Positions 17,251 through 26,518 of a DNA stretch of 64,000 nt are shown in pieces. Made by a program: the position numbers and the translations under genes. The stretch covers positions 2,244,776 through 2,308,775 of the forward strand of contig NZ_CM001373.1 in NCBI RefSeq assembly GCF_000236165.1, written 5' to 3'. Below the pieces are notes generated by a model. That model was not told the origin of the DNA, ran no database searches, and saw only the letters and a list, made by a program, of their open reading frames with translations. The DNA is from Fluoribacter dumoffii NY 23 (GTDB taxonomy: Bacteria; Pseudomonadota; Gammaproteobacteria; Legionellales; Legionellaceae). Each line of letters begins with the position of its first letter. Within the stretch, counting starts at the first letter, position 1.

Positions 17251-19136
17251 GCCAAAACAAACCTAATAAAGCCATAGGTCCTCAAATCAGAGAAAAAAAT
17301 CACGGCAAGATAAATAGAACGTTGGTCTTATTAGTGATTTGTTCTTTCTTAATCAGCATGCACATTGGAACTCAGTTTTTCGCGCATCAATTTCACTATA
17401 CTGATGCCCTTGGAGGGACATTCGCACCTATTTATATGCCTTGGCAGATTTTTATCTGGGCTATTAAGTATCAACCCTATTACCCAGATTCTTTTAATGC
17501 TGCCTTTGGTCTCATCGTTATGATGGGTTGTCTGTTTTTAATGATGATCGTGTTGGCTTCCAAGTATTTAAAAAAGAACAATGTGAGTGATTACCTCCAT
17601 GGTTCAGCCAGGTGGGCTAATTGGGAGGACTTAAACAGTGCAAGCCTCATTGGACATGATGAAGGAGTTTATGTTGGTGCGTTTGAAGATGACAAAGGAG
17701 CAATTCATTATCTACGCCATAATGGGCCTGAGCATGTTTTAACGTATGCACCAACGCGCTCAGGCAAAGGTGTTGGCCTTGTGATTCCAACCCTTCTATC
17801 GTGGAAACACTCCTGTGTTATTACCGATTTAAAAGGCGAGCTCTGGGCAATGACCGCTGGATGGCGACAAAAACATGCCACCAACAAGGTTATTCGATTT
17901 GAACCTGCAACGTTAAAAGGAAGCGCTCGCTGGAACCCTCTGGATGAAATCAGAGTGGGTACGGAATCAGAAGTGGGTGACGTACAAAATTTGGCAACTC
18001 TTGTGGTTGATCCCGATGGCAAGGGACTGGAAACGCACTGGCAGAAAACCTCACAAGCCCTTTTGGTTGGTTTTATTCTGCATGCCATTTACAAATTGAA
18101 AACCCAAGGAGAACCAGCCACATTTCCCAACATTGACCGCATGCTGGTTGATCCCAATATTAATATTGCCGACCTACTCATTGAAATGACTCAATACCCG
18201 CATATTGAGGGCAAAACCCATCCTGTTATTTCGGCCTCTGCCCGTGACATGATTGATAGGCCCGAAGAAGAAGCAGGTTCTGTGTTATCTACTTTAAAAT
18301 CTTATCTGGCTCTATATCGCGATCCTGTGGTGGCGCATAACGTCTCTGCCTCAGATTTTTGCATCCGCGATTTAATGAACCAAGAATGTCCTGTGAGCCT
18401 CTATATCGTTACTCAACCCAATGACAAAGCAAGGCTTCAGCCTCTGGTTAGAGTCATGATTAACATGATAGTGAGACTATTGGCCGACAGAATGGAATTT
18501 GAGCGTGTGTCCGACGATAAAGGGTTATCTTATGTAAGTGCTAAAAAAACGTACAAACATCGACTACTTTGTATGATTGATGAATTTCCAAGCCTTGGAA
18601 AACTCGATATTCTGCAAGAGTCATTAGCCTTTGTTGCGGGTTATGGATTAAAGTTTTACTTAATTTGTCAGGACATTAATCAGCTTAAAAGCCGTGAACG
18701 TGGCTATGGCCCTGATGAAACCATCACTTCGAATTGCCATATCCAAAATGCTTATCCTCCAAACCGAGTTGAAACGGCAGAACATCTTTCCAAACTGACA
18801 GGACAAACGACGATTGTTAAAGAACACATCACCACCAGCGGCAAACGCTTTTCTACGTTCTTAAATCAAATATCAAAAACTGTTCAGGAAATATCGAGAC
18901 CTCTTTTAACCGTTGATGAGTGCCTGCGTATGCCAGGACCTAAAAAAGATGCTAATGGCTTGATTGTTGAAGCTGGAGATATGGTCGTTTATGCAGCGGG
19001 CTTCCCTGCTATTTATGGTAAACAGCCACTTTATTTTAAAGATCCAGTCTTCATGGCTAGAGCATCTGTAGAGGCTCCTGCTCACTCAGATATTTTACGT
19101 GTTCGTTTAAGTGAAGATGAGGTGATCAGGTTATGA
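17247..19136 (+). CDS. traG: TraG (VirD4-type) coupling protein
   Basis: A 629-residue T4SS coupling protein. Two N-terminal membrane helices (about 25-45 and 88-108) are followed by the TraG/VirD4 ATPase domain. Walker A APTRSGKG is at about 168-175 and Walker B MIDEFPSLGK at about 443-452. The family stretch VITDLKGELW is present. It brings the relaxosome or protein substrates to the channel. The downstream overlap with traF is four bases. No relaxase gene is seen near it, so its substrate must be encoded elsewhere. Confidence 0.95.
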   Translation: MSQNKPNKAIGPQIREKNHGKINRTLVLLVICSFLISMHIGTQFFAHQFHYTDALGGTFAPIYMPWQIFIWAIKYQPYYPDSFNAAFGLIVMMGCLFLMMIVLASKYLKKNNVSDYLHGSARWANWEDLNSASLIGHDEGVYVGAFEDDKGAIHYLRHNGPEHVLTYAPTRSGKGVGLVIPTLLSWKHSCVITDLKGELWAMTAGWRQKHATNKVIRFEPATLKGSARWNPLDEIRVGTESEVGDVQNLATLVVDPDGKGLETHWQKTSQALLVGFILHAIYKLKTQGEPATFPNIDRMLVDPNINIADLLIEMTQYPHIEGKTHPVISASARDMIDRPEEEAGSVLSTLKSYLALYRDPVVAHNVSASDFCIRDLMNQECPVSLYIVTQPNDKARLQPLVRVMINMIVRLLADRMEFERVSDDKGLSYVSAKKTYKHRLLCMIDEFPSLGKLDILQESLAFVAGYGLKFYLICQDINQLKSRERGYGPDETITSNCHIQNAYPPNRVETAEHLSKLTGQTTIVKEHITTSGKRFSTFLNQISKTVQEISRPLLTVDECLRMPGPKKDANGLIVEAGDMVVYAAGFPAIYGKQPLYFKDPVFMARASVEAPAHSDILRVRLSEDEVIRL

Positions 19137-19678
19137 AAAAACTGTCCATCATAATCGCTATTTTTCTAATAAGTACTATTGCTGCAGGCATATTGTTCCA
19201 TGCTATGGGCTTTAGGATAAACCTTACTGAATCCATTCCTGTAGGCTTATATCGCATCACCGGCACAGAGCCTCTCAAAAATGCTTATGTGATTTTTTGC
19301 CCAGATGATAGGCAATCTTTCAGACTAGCCAAGAACAGAGGCTATATAGACCATGGTCTTTACTGTAATGGATATGGTTATTTAATGAAAAAAGTGGTGG
19401 CTGTATCTGGCGATATCCTCACTGTGACAAATGAAGGGGTTTTTGTGAATTACATGCTAATTCCCTATTCAAAACCAAAATTACAGGATGGTATGAACCG
19501 CTTTTTACCTCAATGGCAGGTAATGAATTACCAACTTCAAGAAGATGAAATCATGACGATGACCAGTCAAAGCGAATGGTCATTCGATGGTCGATATTAT
19601 GGTCTTGTTCACACAAGACAAATCAAGGGAATGATCACACCCATATGGGTAATTAATAAACGGGAGAAAACCACATGA
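19133..19678 (+). CDS. traF: TraF-type S26 conjugation peptidase
   Basis: A 181-residue membrane-anchored serine peptidase. An N-terminal helix (residues 5-24) precedes the catalytic Ser in TESIPVGLYRI and the Lys in GYLMKKVVAVSGD. The closing box FDGRYYGLV is the S26 signal-peptidase box. In IncP systems TraF trims and cyclises the TrbC pilin, so this gene matches the trbC at 8.4 kb. It overlaps both traG and the following small ORF. Confidence 0.9.
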   Translation: MKKLSIIIAIFLISTIAAGILFHAMGFRINLTESIPVGLYRITGTEPLKNAYVIFCPDDRQSFRLAKNRGYIDHGLYCNGYGYLMKKVVAVSGDILTVTNEGVFVNYMLIPYSKPKLQDGMNRFLPQWQVMNYQLQEDEIMTMTSQSEWSFDGRYYGLVHTRQIKGMITPIWVINKREKTT

Positions 19679-19839
19679 GTCATGAAACCGAGTTAATGGA
19701 TGTGATTTCAGAAAAATTCGAGGATTTAGTAATCCCTGGCTTTCTTGTCGAAGTCAGTCCAATAGAGGCTGACATCATGGGAGCATTTTTTGAAGATGCA
19801 CTCAATGAAGAAGACGCGATGGAGGCCATTTATGATTAA
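19675..19839 (+). CDS. Small acidic protein, 54 aa, unknown
   Basis: ATG at 19675 overlaps the traF stop as ATGA, and the stop at 19837-19839 overlaps the start of the next gene. The reading frame is therefore fitted exactly into the translational chain. GGGAG lies eight bases upstream. The product (MSHETELMDVISEKF..., ending EDAMEAIYD) is strongly acidic with no membrane segment. It could be a small antirestriction-like, DNA-mimic or accessory factor for the large protein that follows. I do not recognise it. Confidence 0.7.
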   Translation: MSHETELMDVISEKFEDLVIPGFLVEVSPIEADIMGAFFEDALNEEDAMEAIYD

Positions 19840-22018
19840 AATGCCGTATCATCAAGTTGTTGCCAATCAAATTATTGAAAGCCTGAAAGCAGGAACCGCT
19901 CCCTGGTTGAAACCATGGGAGCCAGGCATAGGCAATGGTCAAATTCCATATAATCCGATCACCGGAAAACATTATCGAGGAATTAATGCATTGTATTTAA
20001 TGCTGAACCAAAATGATGACAACCGTTGGTTAACCTACAAACAAGCACAAAGTATGGATGCGCAAGTTCGCAAAGGAGAAAAAGGCACCACAATCCAATA
20101 CTGGAAATTTCATGAAGAACAAACCAAACACGATGATGCGGGTTATCCTGTGCTTGATGAACATGGTAATCCATTAAAAGTGCAGGTGAATCTTGAACGA
20201 CCTAAGGTGTTTTATGCAACGGTATTTCATGCTTCTCAAATTGATAATATGCCAGAACTCATTGCAAAAGAGCCAGATTGGTCCTTAATTGAAAGAGCAG
20301 AAAAGCTGTTACATAACTCTGGCGCTAACATTGAACATTCTGAAGCAGACAGAGCTTTTTACAGATTATCGACTGACAGCATCCATCTTCCACCAAAAGA
20401 ACAATTTAAATCCACTGCGAACTATTATGCCACTGCCTTGCATGAGTTAGGACATTGGAGTGGTCATCCTTCAAGACTGGATAGAGATTTAGGTCATCCC
20501 TTTGGTTCAGATGCCTATGCCAAAGAAGAGCTTAGAGCTGAAATTGCAAGCATGCTTTTAGGTGCTGAACTTGGTATAGGCCATGACCCTTCTCAACACA
20601 CTGCATATATCAAATCATGGATTCGTGTTTTGGAAGATGAGCCATTAGAAATATTCAGAGCATCCGCAGATGCAGAAAAAATAGTGAATCACTTGTGTGC
20701 TTTAGAACAAACCCAAGACATTCAAATAGCAGAACTTATTGAAATCAAGGATAGTAAACTAAAAGAGGAAGTCTTTATGGCGTCTGAAAACACCACTTCT
20801 GAAAAGGTCTGGTTAAGCATCCCCTTCAAACAAAAAGAGATTGCCAAATCCACAATAGGAAAACTCCCTGATGGAACGTCAGGCATTGCTTGGGATAAAG
20901 TGCAAAAATGTTGGTATGCAAATCCTGGTGTTCCTATTGAGAAAATCAAAGCCTGGCTTCCTGAACATCAAGTACTGTCTCAGGATAAAGCGCTTATACC
21001 AGCGGATGAATTTAAAACGGCATTGCTAAGCCTCGGTGCTATTGTTTCAGGAGAGCACCCGATTATGGATGGAAAACCTCATCGTATCTCCACAGAGGGT
21101 GATAAAAACGGTGAAAAAGCAGGATTTTATGTAACCCATTTAGATGGTATACCAGCAGGATATATTAAAAACAATCGAACTGGTGCTGAGCTTAACTGGA
21201 AATGTAAAGGTTACATTTTAACTGATGAACAGAAGGCAACGTTTAAGGCACAAGCGCTTGAACATCAACAAACTCGTCAACTTGAGCTTGAAGCAAAACA
21301 AAAAAGTACCGCATTAAGACTCCAACAAAAATTATCCATGATGACAGAGGTTGTGGAGCCCACGCCTTACATGCAGGCTAAAGGCATTGAGGTCCATTCT
21401 GGAGTATATACCGATAATGAAAAACAACTAACCTGCATCCCGGCAACGGATTGCGAAGGCACCCTCTGGACTATCCAATATATTTCTGAAGATGGCACCA
21501 AGCGATTTGCCAAAGACTCCAAAAAGGAAGCTTGCTTTCATGTATTAGGCGGGATAGAGAAGCTATCTGATGCACCGGTTATTGTGATTGCCGAAGGTTA
21601 TGCAACCGCTGCAACCATAAAAGAAGCCACCGAACTGCCAGCTGTCGTTTCTGCCTTTGATTCCGGAAATCTTAAATCAGTGGCTAAGGCATTACATGAA
21701 AAATACCCCCATACCCCGATTATTATGGCAGCGGATGATGACAAGCACCTTGAGTTATCTCAAGGCATCAATCCTGGCAAAGAAAAAGCGTTAGAGGCTG
21801 CAAGTGCTATTAATGGCTTTATTGTTATACCGACTTTTGCACCCCATGAGCAGTCACTTCACCCTAAGAAATTTAGCGATTTTAATGATTTGGCAAACCA
21901 CAGTAGATTGGGCTTTGAAGGGGTAAAACGTCAGATCAAACCCAAGGTTGAAAAAATTGCTAAAAGATGCAATCGACTGCACCAGTGGCGAGAAAGTAAT
22001 GTCGTGCATATCGCTTAG
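19832..22018 (+). CDS. ArdC-like domain / zincin / Toprim multidomain conjugation protein
   Basis: A 728-residue protein with four parts. Residues 3-120 are an ArdC-type ssDNA-binding domain (NPITGKHYRGINALYL, WLTYKQAQ, VRKGEKG). Residues 170-290 are a zincin-like metallopeptidase with HELGHW at 204-209. Residues 325-380 resemble DUF5710 (KCWYANPG). The C-terminal Toprim domain has the acidic residue E588 in IVIAEGYATA and the DDD triad at 635-637. This set fits TraC-like primases and antirestriction proteins that enter the recipient with the DNA. ATG at 19832 has GGAG seven bases upstream. It ends the operon. Confidence 0.85.
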   Translation: MIKMPYHQVVANQIIESLKAGTAPWLKPWEPGIGNGQIPYNPITGKHYRGINALYLMLNQNDDNRWLTYKQAQSMDAQVRKGEKGTTIQYWKFHEEQTKHDDAGYPVLDEHGNPLKVQVNLERPKVFYATVFHASQIDNMPELIAKEPDWSLIERAEKLLHNSGANIEHSEADRAFYRLSTDSIHLPPKEQFKSTANYYATALHELGHWSGHPSRLDRDLGHPFGSDAYAKEELRAEIASMLLGAELGIGHDPSQHTAYIKSWIRVLEDEPLEIFRASADAEKIVNHLCALEQTQDIQIAELIEIKDSKLKEEVFMASENTTSEKVWLSIPFKQKEIAKSTIGKLPDGTSGIAWDKVQKCWYANPGVPIEKIKAWLPEHQVLSQDKALIPADEFKTALLSLGAIVSGEHPIMDGKPHRISTEGDKNGEKAGFYVTHLDGIPAGYIKNNRTGAELNWKCKGYILTDEQKATFKAQALEHQQTRQLELEAKQKSTALRLQQKLSMMTEVVEPTPYMQAKGIEVHSGVYTDNEKQLTCIPATDCEGTLWTIQYISEDGTKRFAKDSKKEACFHVLGGIEKLSDAPVIVIAEGYATAATIKEATELPAVVSAFDSGNLKSVAKALHEKYPHTPIIMAADDDKHLELSQGINPGKEKALEAASAINGFIVIPTFAPHEQSLHPKKFSDFNDLANHSRLGFEGVKRQIKPKVEKIAKRCNRLHQWRESNVVHIA

Positions 22019-22033
22019 ATTTAATCTGATTAA

Positions 22034-22064
22034 GGCGGTGGTCATTAAATTTTTAATTACCGCC
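22034..22064. terminator. Hairpin after the conjugation operon
   Basis: GGCGGT (22034-22039) pairs with ACCGCC (22059-22064). An inner ATTAAA/TTTAAT pair extends the stem. An A-rich stretch but no long T-run follows on this strand, so it is a terminator candidate of moderate strength. The remaining bases to 22258 show only a weak TATATT before the next gene. Confidence 0.4.
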
Positions 22065-22258
22065 AAAAATGCATTCAACTCTTACTTACCCCTCATTTTA
22101 GATCAAATACTGAGCATTTGTAGCCCCAGCAATAAATTGTTCATTGCCTCGATAGTCCTTGACAGCCAACGATTACCCACATTTTTCGCCAAATTTAGAC
22201 TGAAGGTCAATTAAATTTGCTATAGTGCTTATATTTTACAAATGAAAAGGATGAGGCA

Positions 22259-23110
22259 TTGACTGGGATATTCATTGCGGCTGGATTCGCACTAATTTTG
22301 TTTTTCCTGGAAAGAGTGTTTCCTCTCAGGAAGCACAAAAGGGACACGTTTTCCCGTCTGACTGTCAATATTGCAGTTTCCATGACTACCTTTACAGTCG
22401 CTTTTCTGCTGATACGTCCGACGACAAGCTTTTTTCTCGGCTGGACCGCCAGCACGCCATTCGGACTAATACGGTGGCTTAGACTCACAGGGCTTCGGGA
22501 AACTTTGGTCGGCTTTTTACTGTTGGATCTTAGCTTCTATTATTGGCATATTACCAACCACAAAATTCCGTTCCTGTGGCGCTTTCATAATGTACACCAT
22601 ATGGATCCCGACCTTGATGTTTCCACAGGTTTTAGGTTTCACCCAGGTGAGGTGGCGCTTTCCACTATCTTTCGAGCTATTCAAGTGGCACTCATCGGCG
22701 TATCGGCGAGCACTTTTGTGATTTACGAAGCCATATTTCAGATTGGTACTTTTTTCCATCATTCAAACCTGCGCCTTCCGTTGCGTTTGGAACGGGTACT
22801 GAGCCTTATTTTCGTAACACCGAGGATGCATGGCATTCATCACTCTAATTTCAAAAAGGAGACAGATTCGAACTACTCCGTTGTTTTTTCGGTTTGGGAC
22901 AGGTTACACCGGACAATCGGCTTAGGTATATCCCAGGAAGAAATTGATATCGGAGTTCCTGGATATGCGATGAAAAAAGATAACCACTTAAAACAAGTAA
23001 TGATATTACCGTTTGCCCAACAGCGGGAATATTGGAAGGACGAATCTGGTCATAAACGATTATCCAGGGGAGAAGAGATACGACGCCGAGTCCAGTGGCT
23101 GGCAGAATAG
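22259..23110 (+). CDS. Sterol desaturase / fatty-acid hydroxylase family protein
   Basis: A 283-residue membrane di-iron enzyme. The histidine boxes HITNH, HNVHH, HHSN and HGIHH appear in order between residues 95 and 200, the signature of the fatty-acid-hydroxylase superfamily. Hydrophobic helices lie around residues 5-20, 40-60 and 130-150. Substrate is unknown; lipid or sterol-like acyl chains are typical. The start is TTG with AGGA seven bases upstream. It is followed at nine bases by the exchanger gene, so the two are probably cotranscribed. Confidence 0.87.
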   Translation: MTGIFIAAGFALILFFLERVFPLRKHKRDTFSRLTVNIAVSMTTFTVAFLLIRPTTSFFLGWTASTPFGLIRWLRLTGLRETLVGFLLLDLSFYYWHITNHKIPFLWRFHNVHHMDPDLDVSTGFRFHPGEVALSTIFRAIQVALIGVSASTFVIYEAIFQIGTFFHHSNLRLPLRLERVLSLIFVTPRMHGIHHSNFKKETDSNYSVVFSVWDRLHRTIGLGISQEEIDIGVPGYAMKKDNHLKQVMILPFAQQREYWKDESGHKRLSRGEEIRRRVQWLAE

Positions 23111-23118
23111 GAGCAAAA

Positions 23119-24078
23119 ATGAATATTTTTACGGCATTTGGGCTCTTTATTGTAGGGCTTGTCTTAATACTTTATTTTGCTGAGAAACTGGTGAAAGGAG
23201 CTGTGGGAACTTCTGGAGGTTTTGGGATATCTACCTTTTTCATTAGCGTCGTTTTTATAGGTTTTGACCCGGAAAACTTAGCTGTTGGAGCAGTCGGTAC
23301 TTTTAACGATATGGCTGGTATTGCTTTAGGTTCTATCATTGGCGCTGCGATGGTAGCTATAGCACTGGCGTTTGGTATTACTGCATTCATTGCACCCATG
23401 CAATTTAAACGAACACCAAAGCAGATACTCATTTTACCTAATCTTGCCATTCTTCTGTTAGGCCTGTTATCACTTGATGGTGAACTTTCAAGAATTGACG
23501 GCCTGATTTTATTTGCCAGTTTTATTTTCTCCGTAATTTATCTCTTATGGCTTAATAAAAAAGGGTATGACATCAAACCATCTCATGAACTTTCTGAAAC
23601 CATTGCTTCGGCTAAAAAAGAGCATCGATGGAAAGCCTTTGGACTCTTGTTTCTTTCTCTTGCAGCCATTATTGTCGGTAGTGAGTTCATCGTTATGGCA
23701 TCTAAAACCATGATTCGTTATTTTGGACTTTCCGGTACCTTTTTCGGAATGATTATTCTGGCTTTTTTAGTCAGCATTGAAGAAATAGCACGAGAATTGC
23801 CTGCAGCACTTAAAGGAAGATCTGAGATAAGCTTTGGTAATGTGGTCGGCTCAATTTTTGCGTTTTTCCTGTTTAATGCGAGTATTATTTCCATGATAAA
23901 ACCTGTAATGGTTAATCAACAAACATTGTTTTTTTACCTACCTTTTTGTTTATTCACCATGATTGTAATTTCCCTTTTCATGCTAACGCAAAGAATATCG
24001 CGATGGATGGGTGGAAGCCTGGTTATTTTGTATTTAATCTTTGCCACAGTAGGTTATTTTTTAAATAATATGCAGTGA
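23119..24078 (+). CDS. CaCA-superfamily cation exchanger
   Basis: A 319-residue membrane protein with about ten helices. Two alpha-repeat-like motifs are visible: GFDPENLAVGAVGTFND ... GSIIGA in the first half and SIEEIARELPAALKG ... GNVVGSIFAF in the second. This is the inverted-repeat plan of Na+/Ca2+ exchangers. The first repeat has Asp in place of Ser/Thr before the PE, so the transported ion is uncertain. AGGAG lies before ATG 23119. It probably shares an operon with the hydroxylase. Confidence 0.82.
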   Translation: MNIFTAFGLFIVGLVLILYFAEKLVKGAVGTSGGFGISTFFISVVFIGFDPENLAVGAVGTFNDMAGIALGSIIGAAMVAIALAFGITAFIAPMQFKRTPKQILILPNLAILLLGLLSLDGELSRIDGLILFASFIFSVIYLLWLNKKGYDIKPSHELSETIASAKKEHRWKAFGLLFLSLAAIIVGSEFIVMASKTMIRYFGLSGTFFGMIILAFLVSIEEIARELPAALKGRSEISFGNVVGSIFAFFLFNASIISMIKPVMVNQQTLFFYLPFCLFTMIVISLFMLTQRISRWMGGSLVILYLIFATVGYFLNNMQ

Positions 24079-24104
24079 AATAATTCTTAGGAGACATAAG
24101 CAGC

Positions 24105-24771
24105 ATGAGCGAAAAAAATATCAACCCATTTAATCAGTTCGCACAAGATTATGATCAGTGGTTTGACCAACATCAAGCTGTTTTTAAGTCAGAGATTGCA
24201 GCGCTTAGGAAAGTCATGCCAAAATCCGGCGAAGGACTGGAAATTGGTGTGGGCTCAGGACGATTTGCCGCGGCGCTTGGAATAAAAACTGGCATTGAAC
24301 CTGCCAAGAAATTAGGTGAAATTGCTAAATCTCGGGGTATTAATATCTATGATAGGTGTGGCAGAATCCCTGCCATTTGCAACTAATCAATTTGATTATA
24401 TTTTATTTAATACAGTAGTCTGCTTTCTTGATTCTCCCCAAAAAGCGTTCAGCGAGGCAAAACGTGTCCTTAAATCAAATGGCGTGTTAATCATTGGTAT
24501 GATTGATAAAAACTCGCCATTAGGCCGTTTGTATGAGACCCAAAAAATGGATAATTCTTTTTACCAGAATGCCCATTTTTATCCAGTAGATGAATTGATG
24601 GCATTAATCAATCAATTGGGATTTTCAAAGAAAGAGGTTTATCAAACTATTTTTTCTCCGCTGGATAAGATTGTTACGCCAGAACTCGTTAAACCAGGGT
24701 GTGGAGAGGGTGGATTTGTTGTTATCAAAGCAATTAATAGGTTTTATGACGTTGATAGCGGTATTAGTTAG
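24105..24771 (+). pseudogene. SAM-dependent methyltransferase broken by a one-base insertion
   Basis: The first frame (24105-24386) gives FNQFAQDYDQWF and the SAM-binding loop LEIGVGSGRFA, then goes wrong after SRGINIYD. The second frame resumes as GVAESLPFATNQFDYILF and runs normally to 24771. Removing the A at about 24354 restores a continuous class I methyltransferase of about 220 residues (Y-D-G-V-A-E-S). So this is either a recent frameshift or a sequencing error. Start ATG 24105 has AGGAGA upstream, and the gene follows the exchanger at 26 bp. Confidence 0.85.
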
Positions 24772-24819
24772 TGGCTATAATGCTTAATGATTGTATTGAT
24801 ATAAAATGAACTAAAAAAG

Positions 24820-25437
24820 ATGAATAAAGAGAATACTAAAATTCATTGGGAAAGTATTTACACTGAAAAACTTCCTCAAAATGTAAGCTGGTACCAACAA
24901 GAACCGACTATTTCATTAAAAATTATCCGGTGTTTCAGCGATAAAAATGCGCGAATCATTGATGTTGGCGGTGGTGCATCCATTCTAGTTGATCACTTAC
25001 TGAAATCAGGATATTCAAATCTTGCAGTATTGGATATATCCGGTCAAGCGATTGAACATGTAAAAAATAGACTTTCCGACCAGGCAACAACGATCGAATG
25101 GTTTGAGAAAGATATTACTGCATTTATACCTCCTCATACTTATGATATCTGGCATGATCGCGCCGTTTTTCATTTTTTGACAGACATAAAATCAAGGCAA
25201 TTGTACGTTAATGTACTCAAAAATACTGTAAAATCAGGTTCGCATATTATTATTGCAACATTTGCTAAAGACGGTCCCCAAAAATGCAGTGGACTTGACA
25301 TCGTTCAATATGATAATCCCTCCATACAGCATGAGCTTGGTAATGAATTTATCTTATTAGACAGTCAATTTGAGATGCATATTACTCCAGCGGGAAAGGA
25401 ACAACGTTTCATTTATTTTGTTTTTCAACGTAAATAA
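24820..25437 (+). CDS. Class I SAM-dependent methyltransferase
   Basis: A 205-residue intact methyltransferase. The opening IHWESIYTEKLPQNVSWYQQEP is typical of a methyltransferase subgroup near thiopurine-type enzymes. Motif I is IIDVGGGASILVDHLL at about 47-62, then LDISGQAI and DIWHDRAVFHFL. The substrate is unknown. It lies 48 bp after the broken methyltransferase but is not closely related to it. The ribosome-binding site is poor (AAAAAAG). Confidence 0.85.
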   Translation: MNKENTKIHWESIYTEKLPQNVSWYQQEPTISLKIIRCFSDKNARIIDVGGGASILVDHLLKSGYSNLAVLDISGQAIEHVKNRLSDQATTIEWFEKDITAFIPPHTYDIWHDRAVFHFLTDIKSRQLYVNVLKNTVKSGSHIIIATFAKDGPQKCSGLDIVQYDNPSIQHELGNEFILLDSQFEMHITPAGKEQRFIYFVFQRK

Positions 25438-25666
25438 TATTTTTTGCAGTCAATGCATTGGAAAAGAGTCAAACTCGCATGGTAAAAACAGCATTAAATA
25501 ATGATGAGCCAGTTCAGATATAATGCTAAGTGGTTATTTAAAAGGATTGCGGTTAGTAGTTCCATTCACGCAAAAATTTACTGCTTATCAATATAGAACT
25601 TTATGGAATTGGGGCACATGAAAATTTTTATTGGAATATCAAAAAAATAAGGGGAGCATGACTCGC

Positions 25667-26095
25667 ATGAAGCATATCAGACTGTCTAAAATAGAAAAAA
25701 TGAGCCTTTTTAAGGTTATTCTTACTGTTATTTTTTTCTTCACAGAAATAAACGCCTATGCAGGCATGGAATCCTATCATATTAAATATCATAAAGATTC
25801 CAAAATAAAAAATGTATCTTTATCCAATATCGAGATATTAATAGAGTTCCATCGTAATGGAAATTCAATTGGGAGAATTACTACAAAAACAAGTAATACT
25901 CAAGATATTAAGATAGATAACACCTATGGAAAAAATTTGATTATTCATATCCTATCAATGAATATAGATGGAAAAAGGATAAGATGCTGGGGTGTATCAA
26001 CACGTAAAACAAATACCATTGAGATTCAGTGTGATAAAGTTGTTTCATTGAAAAAGATGGAAGAAGAAACTAAGCCCTTTGATTCAATTAATTGA
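25667..26095 (+). CDS. Hypothetical secreted protein, 142 aa
   Basis: The product has a signal peptide (helix about residues 12-28, cleavage near NAYAG). The mature part is basic and beta-rich, with two cysteines (IRCWGV and IQCDKV) that could form a disulphide. No family is recognised. GGGGAG lies ten bases before ATG 25667; ATG 25658 is only one base from it, so the later start is preferred. It is isolated, with about 230 bp of featureless, AT-rich sequence before it. Confidence 0.6.
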   Translation: MKHIRLSKIEKMSLFKVILTVIFFFTEINAYAGMESYHIKYHKDSKIKNVSLSNIEILIEFHRNGNSIGRITTKTSNTQDIKIDNTYGKNLIIHILSMNIDGKRIRCWGVSTRKTNTIEIQCDKVVSLKKMEEETKPFDSIN

Positions 26096-26279
26096 GAAAG
26101 GAATGCGACAAGCAATAATTCTCCTCAGTTCTTTTGATTATGTCTTTTGGTTTTAAAACCCCATGACTTAGAAAGAATAAAAAAATCCAGGATTGCTGAG
26201 CTAAAATACTGACTATTGACACAGAGAATCATGTAGCATGACACTATAAAGCACTAAAATCATCAGGGAAAAAACCAAA

Positions 26280-26489
26280 ATGACAAATAAAATTCGCGGT
26301 AAAGTAAAATGGTTTAATGAAGGCAAGGGCTTTGGCTTTATTGAAAGTAGTGGCAAGGATTATTTTGTCCATTTCAGTGCCATACAAAGTAACGGTTTTA
26401 AAACCCTTCCCGAAGGGGCAACCGTTCTGTTTAAAGTAGGCAAAGGACAAAAAGGGCCGCAAGCAGAGGACGTTGAACTCGTTAAATAA
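26280..26489 (+). CDS. Cold-shock-domain protein (CspA family)
   Basis: A 69-residue single cold-shock domain. RNP1 is [11 protein letters not shown]2 is YFVHFSAI (usually D-V-F-V-H-F), and the strand [10 protein letters not shown] is the family opening. It binds single-stranded RNA or DNA and melts secondary structure. A 180-bp upstream region contains a perfect GGTTTTAAAACC palindrome at 26149-26160, and the leader may be regulated as in other csp genes. It is followed by phaB at 29 bp, so the two may be cotranscribed. Confidence 0.93.
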   Translation: MTNKIRGKVKWFNEGKGFGFIESSGKDYFVHFSAIQSNGFKTLPEGATVLFKVGKGQKGPQAEDVELVK

Positions 26490-26518
26490 TTAAATAACCA
26501 AATCAAGGAGGAAGGAAG

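Noticed and set aside
22019-22258. ICE attachment site or tRNA at the end of the conjugation operon
   Set aside because: No tRNA cloverleaf or repeated core could be found; only one hairpin is visible.
26395-26407. GGTTTTAAAACCC in cspA matching the palindrome at 26149
   Set aside because: It is explained by the codons for conserved cold-shock residues; two copies of an AT-rich palindrome this close may be chance.
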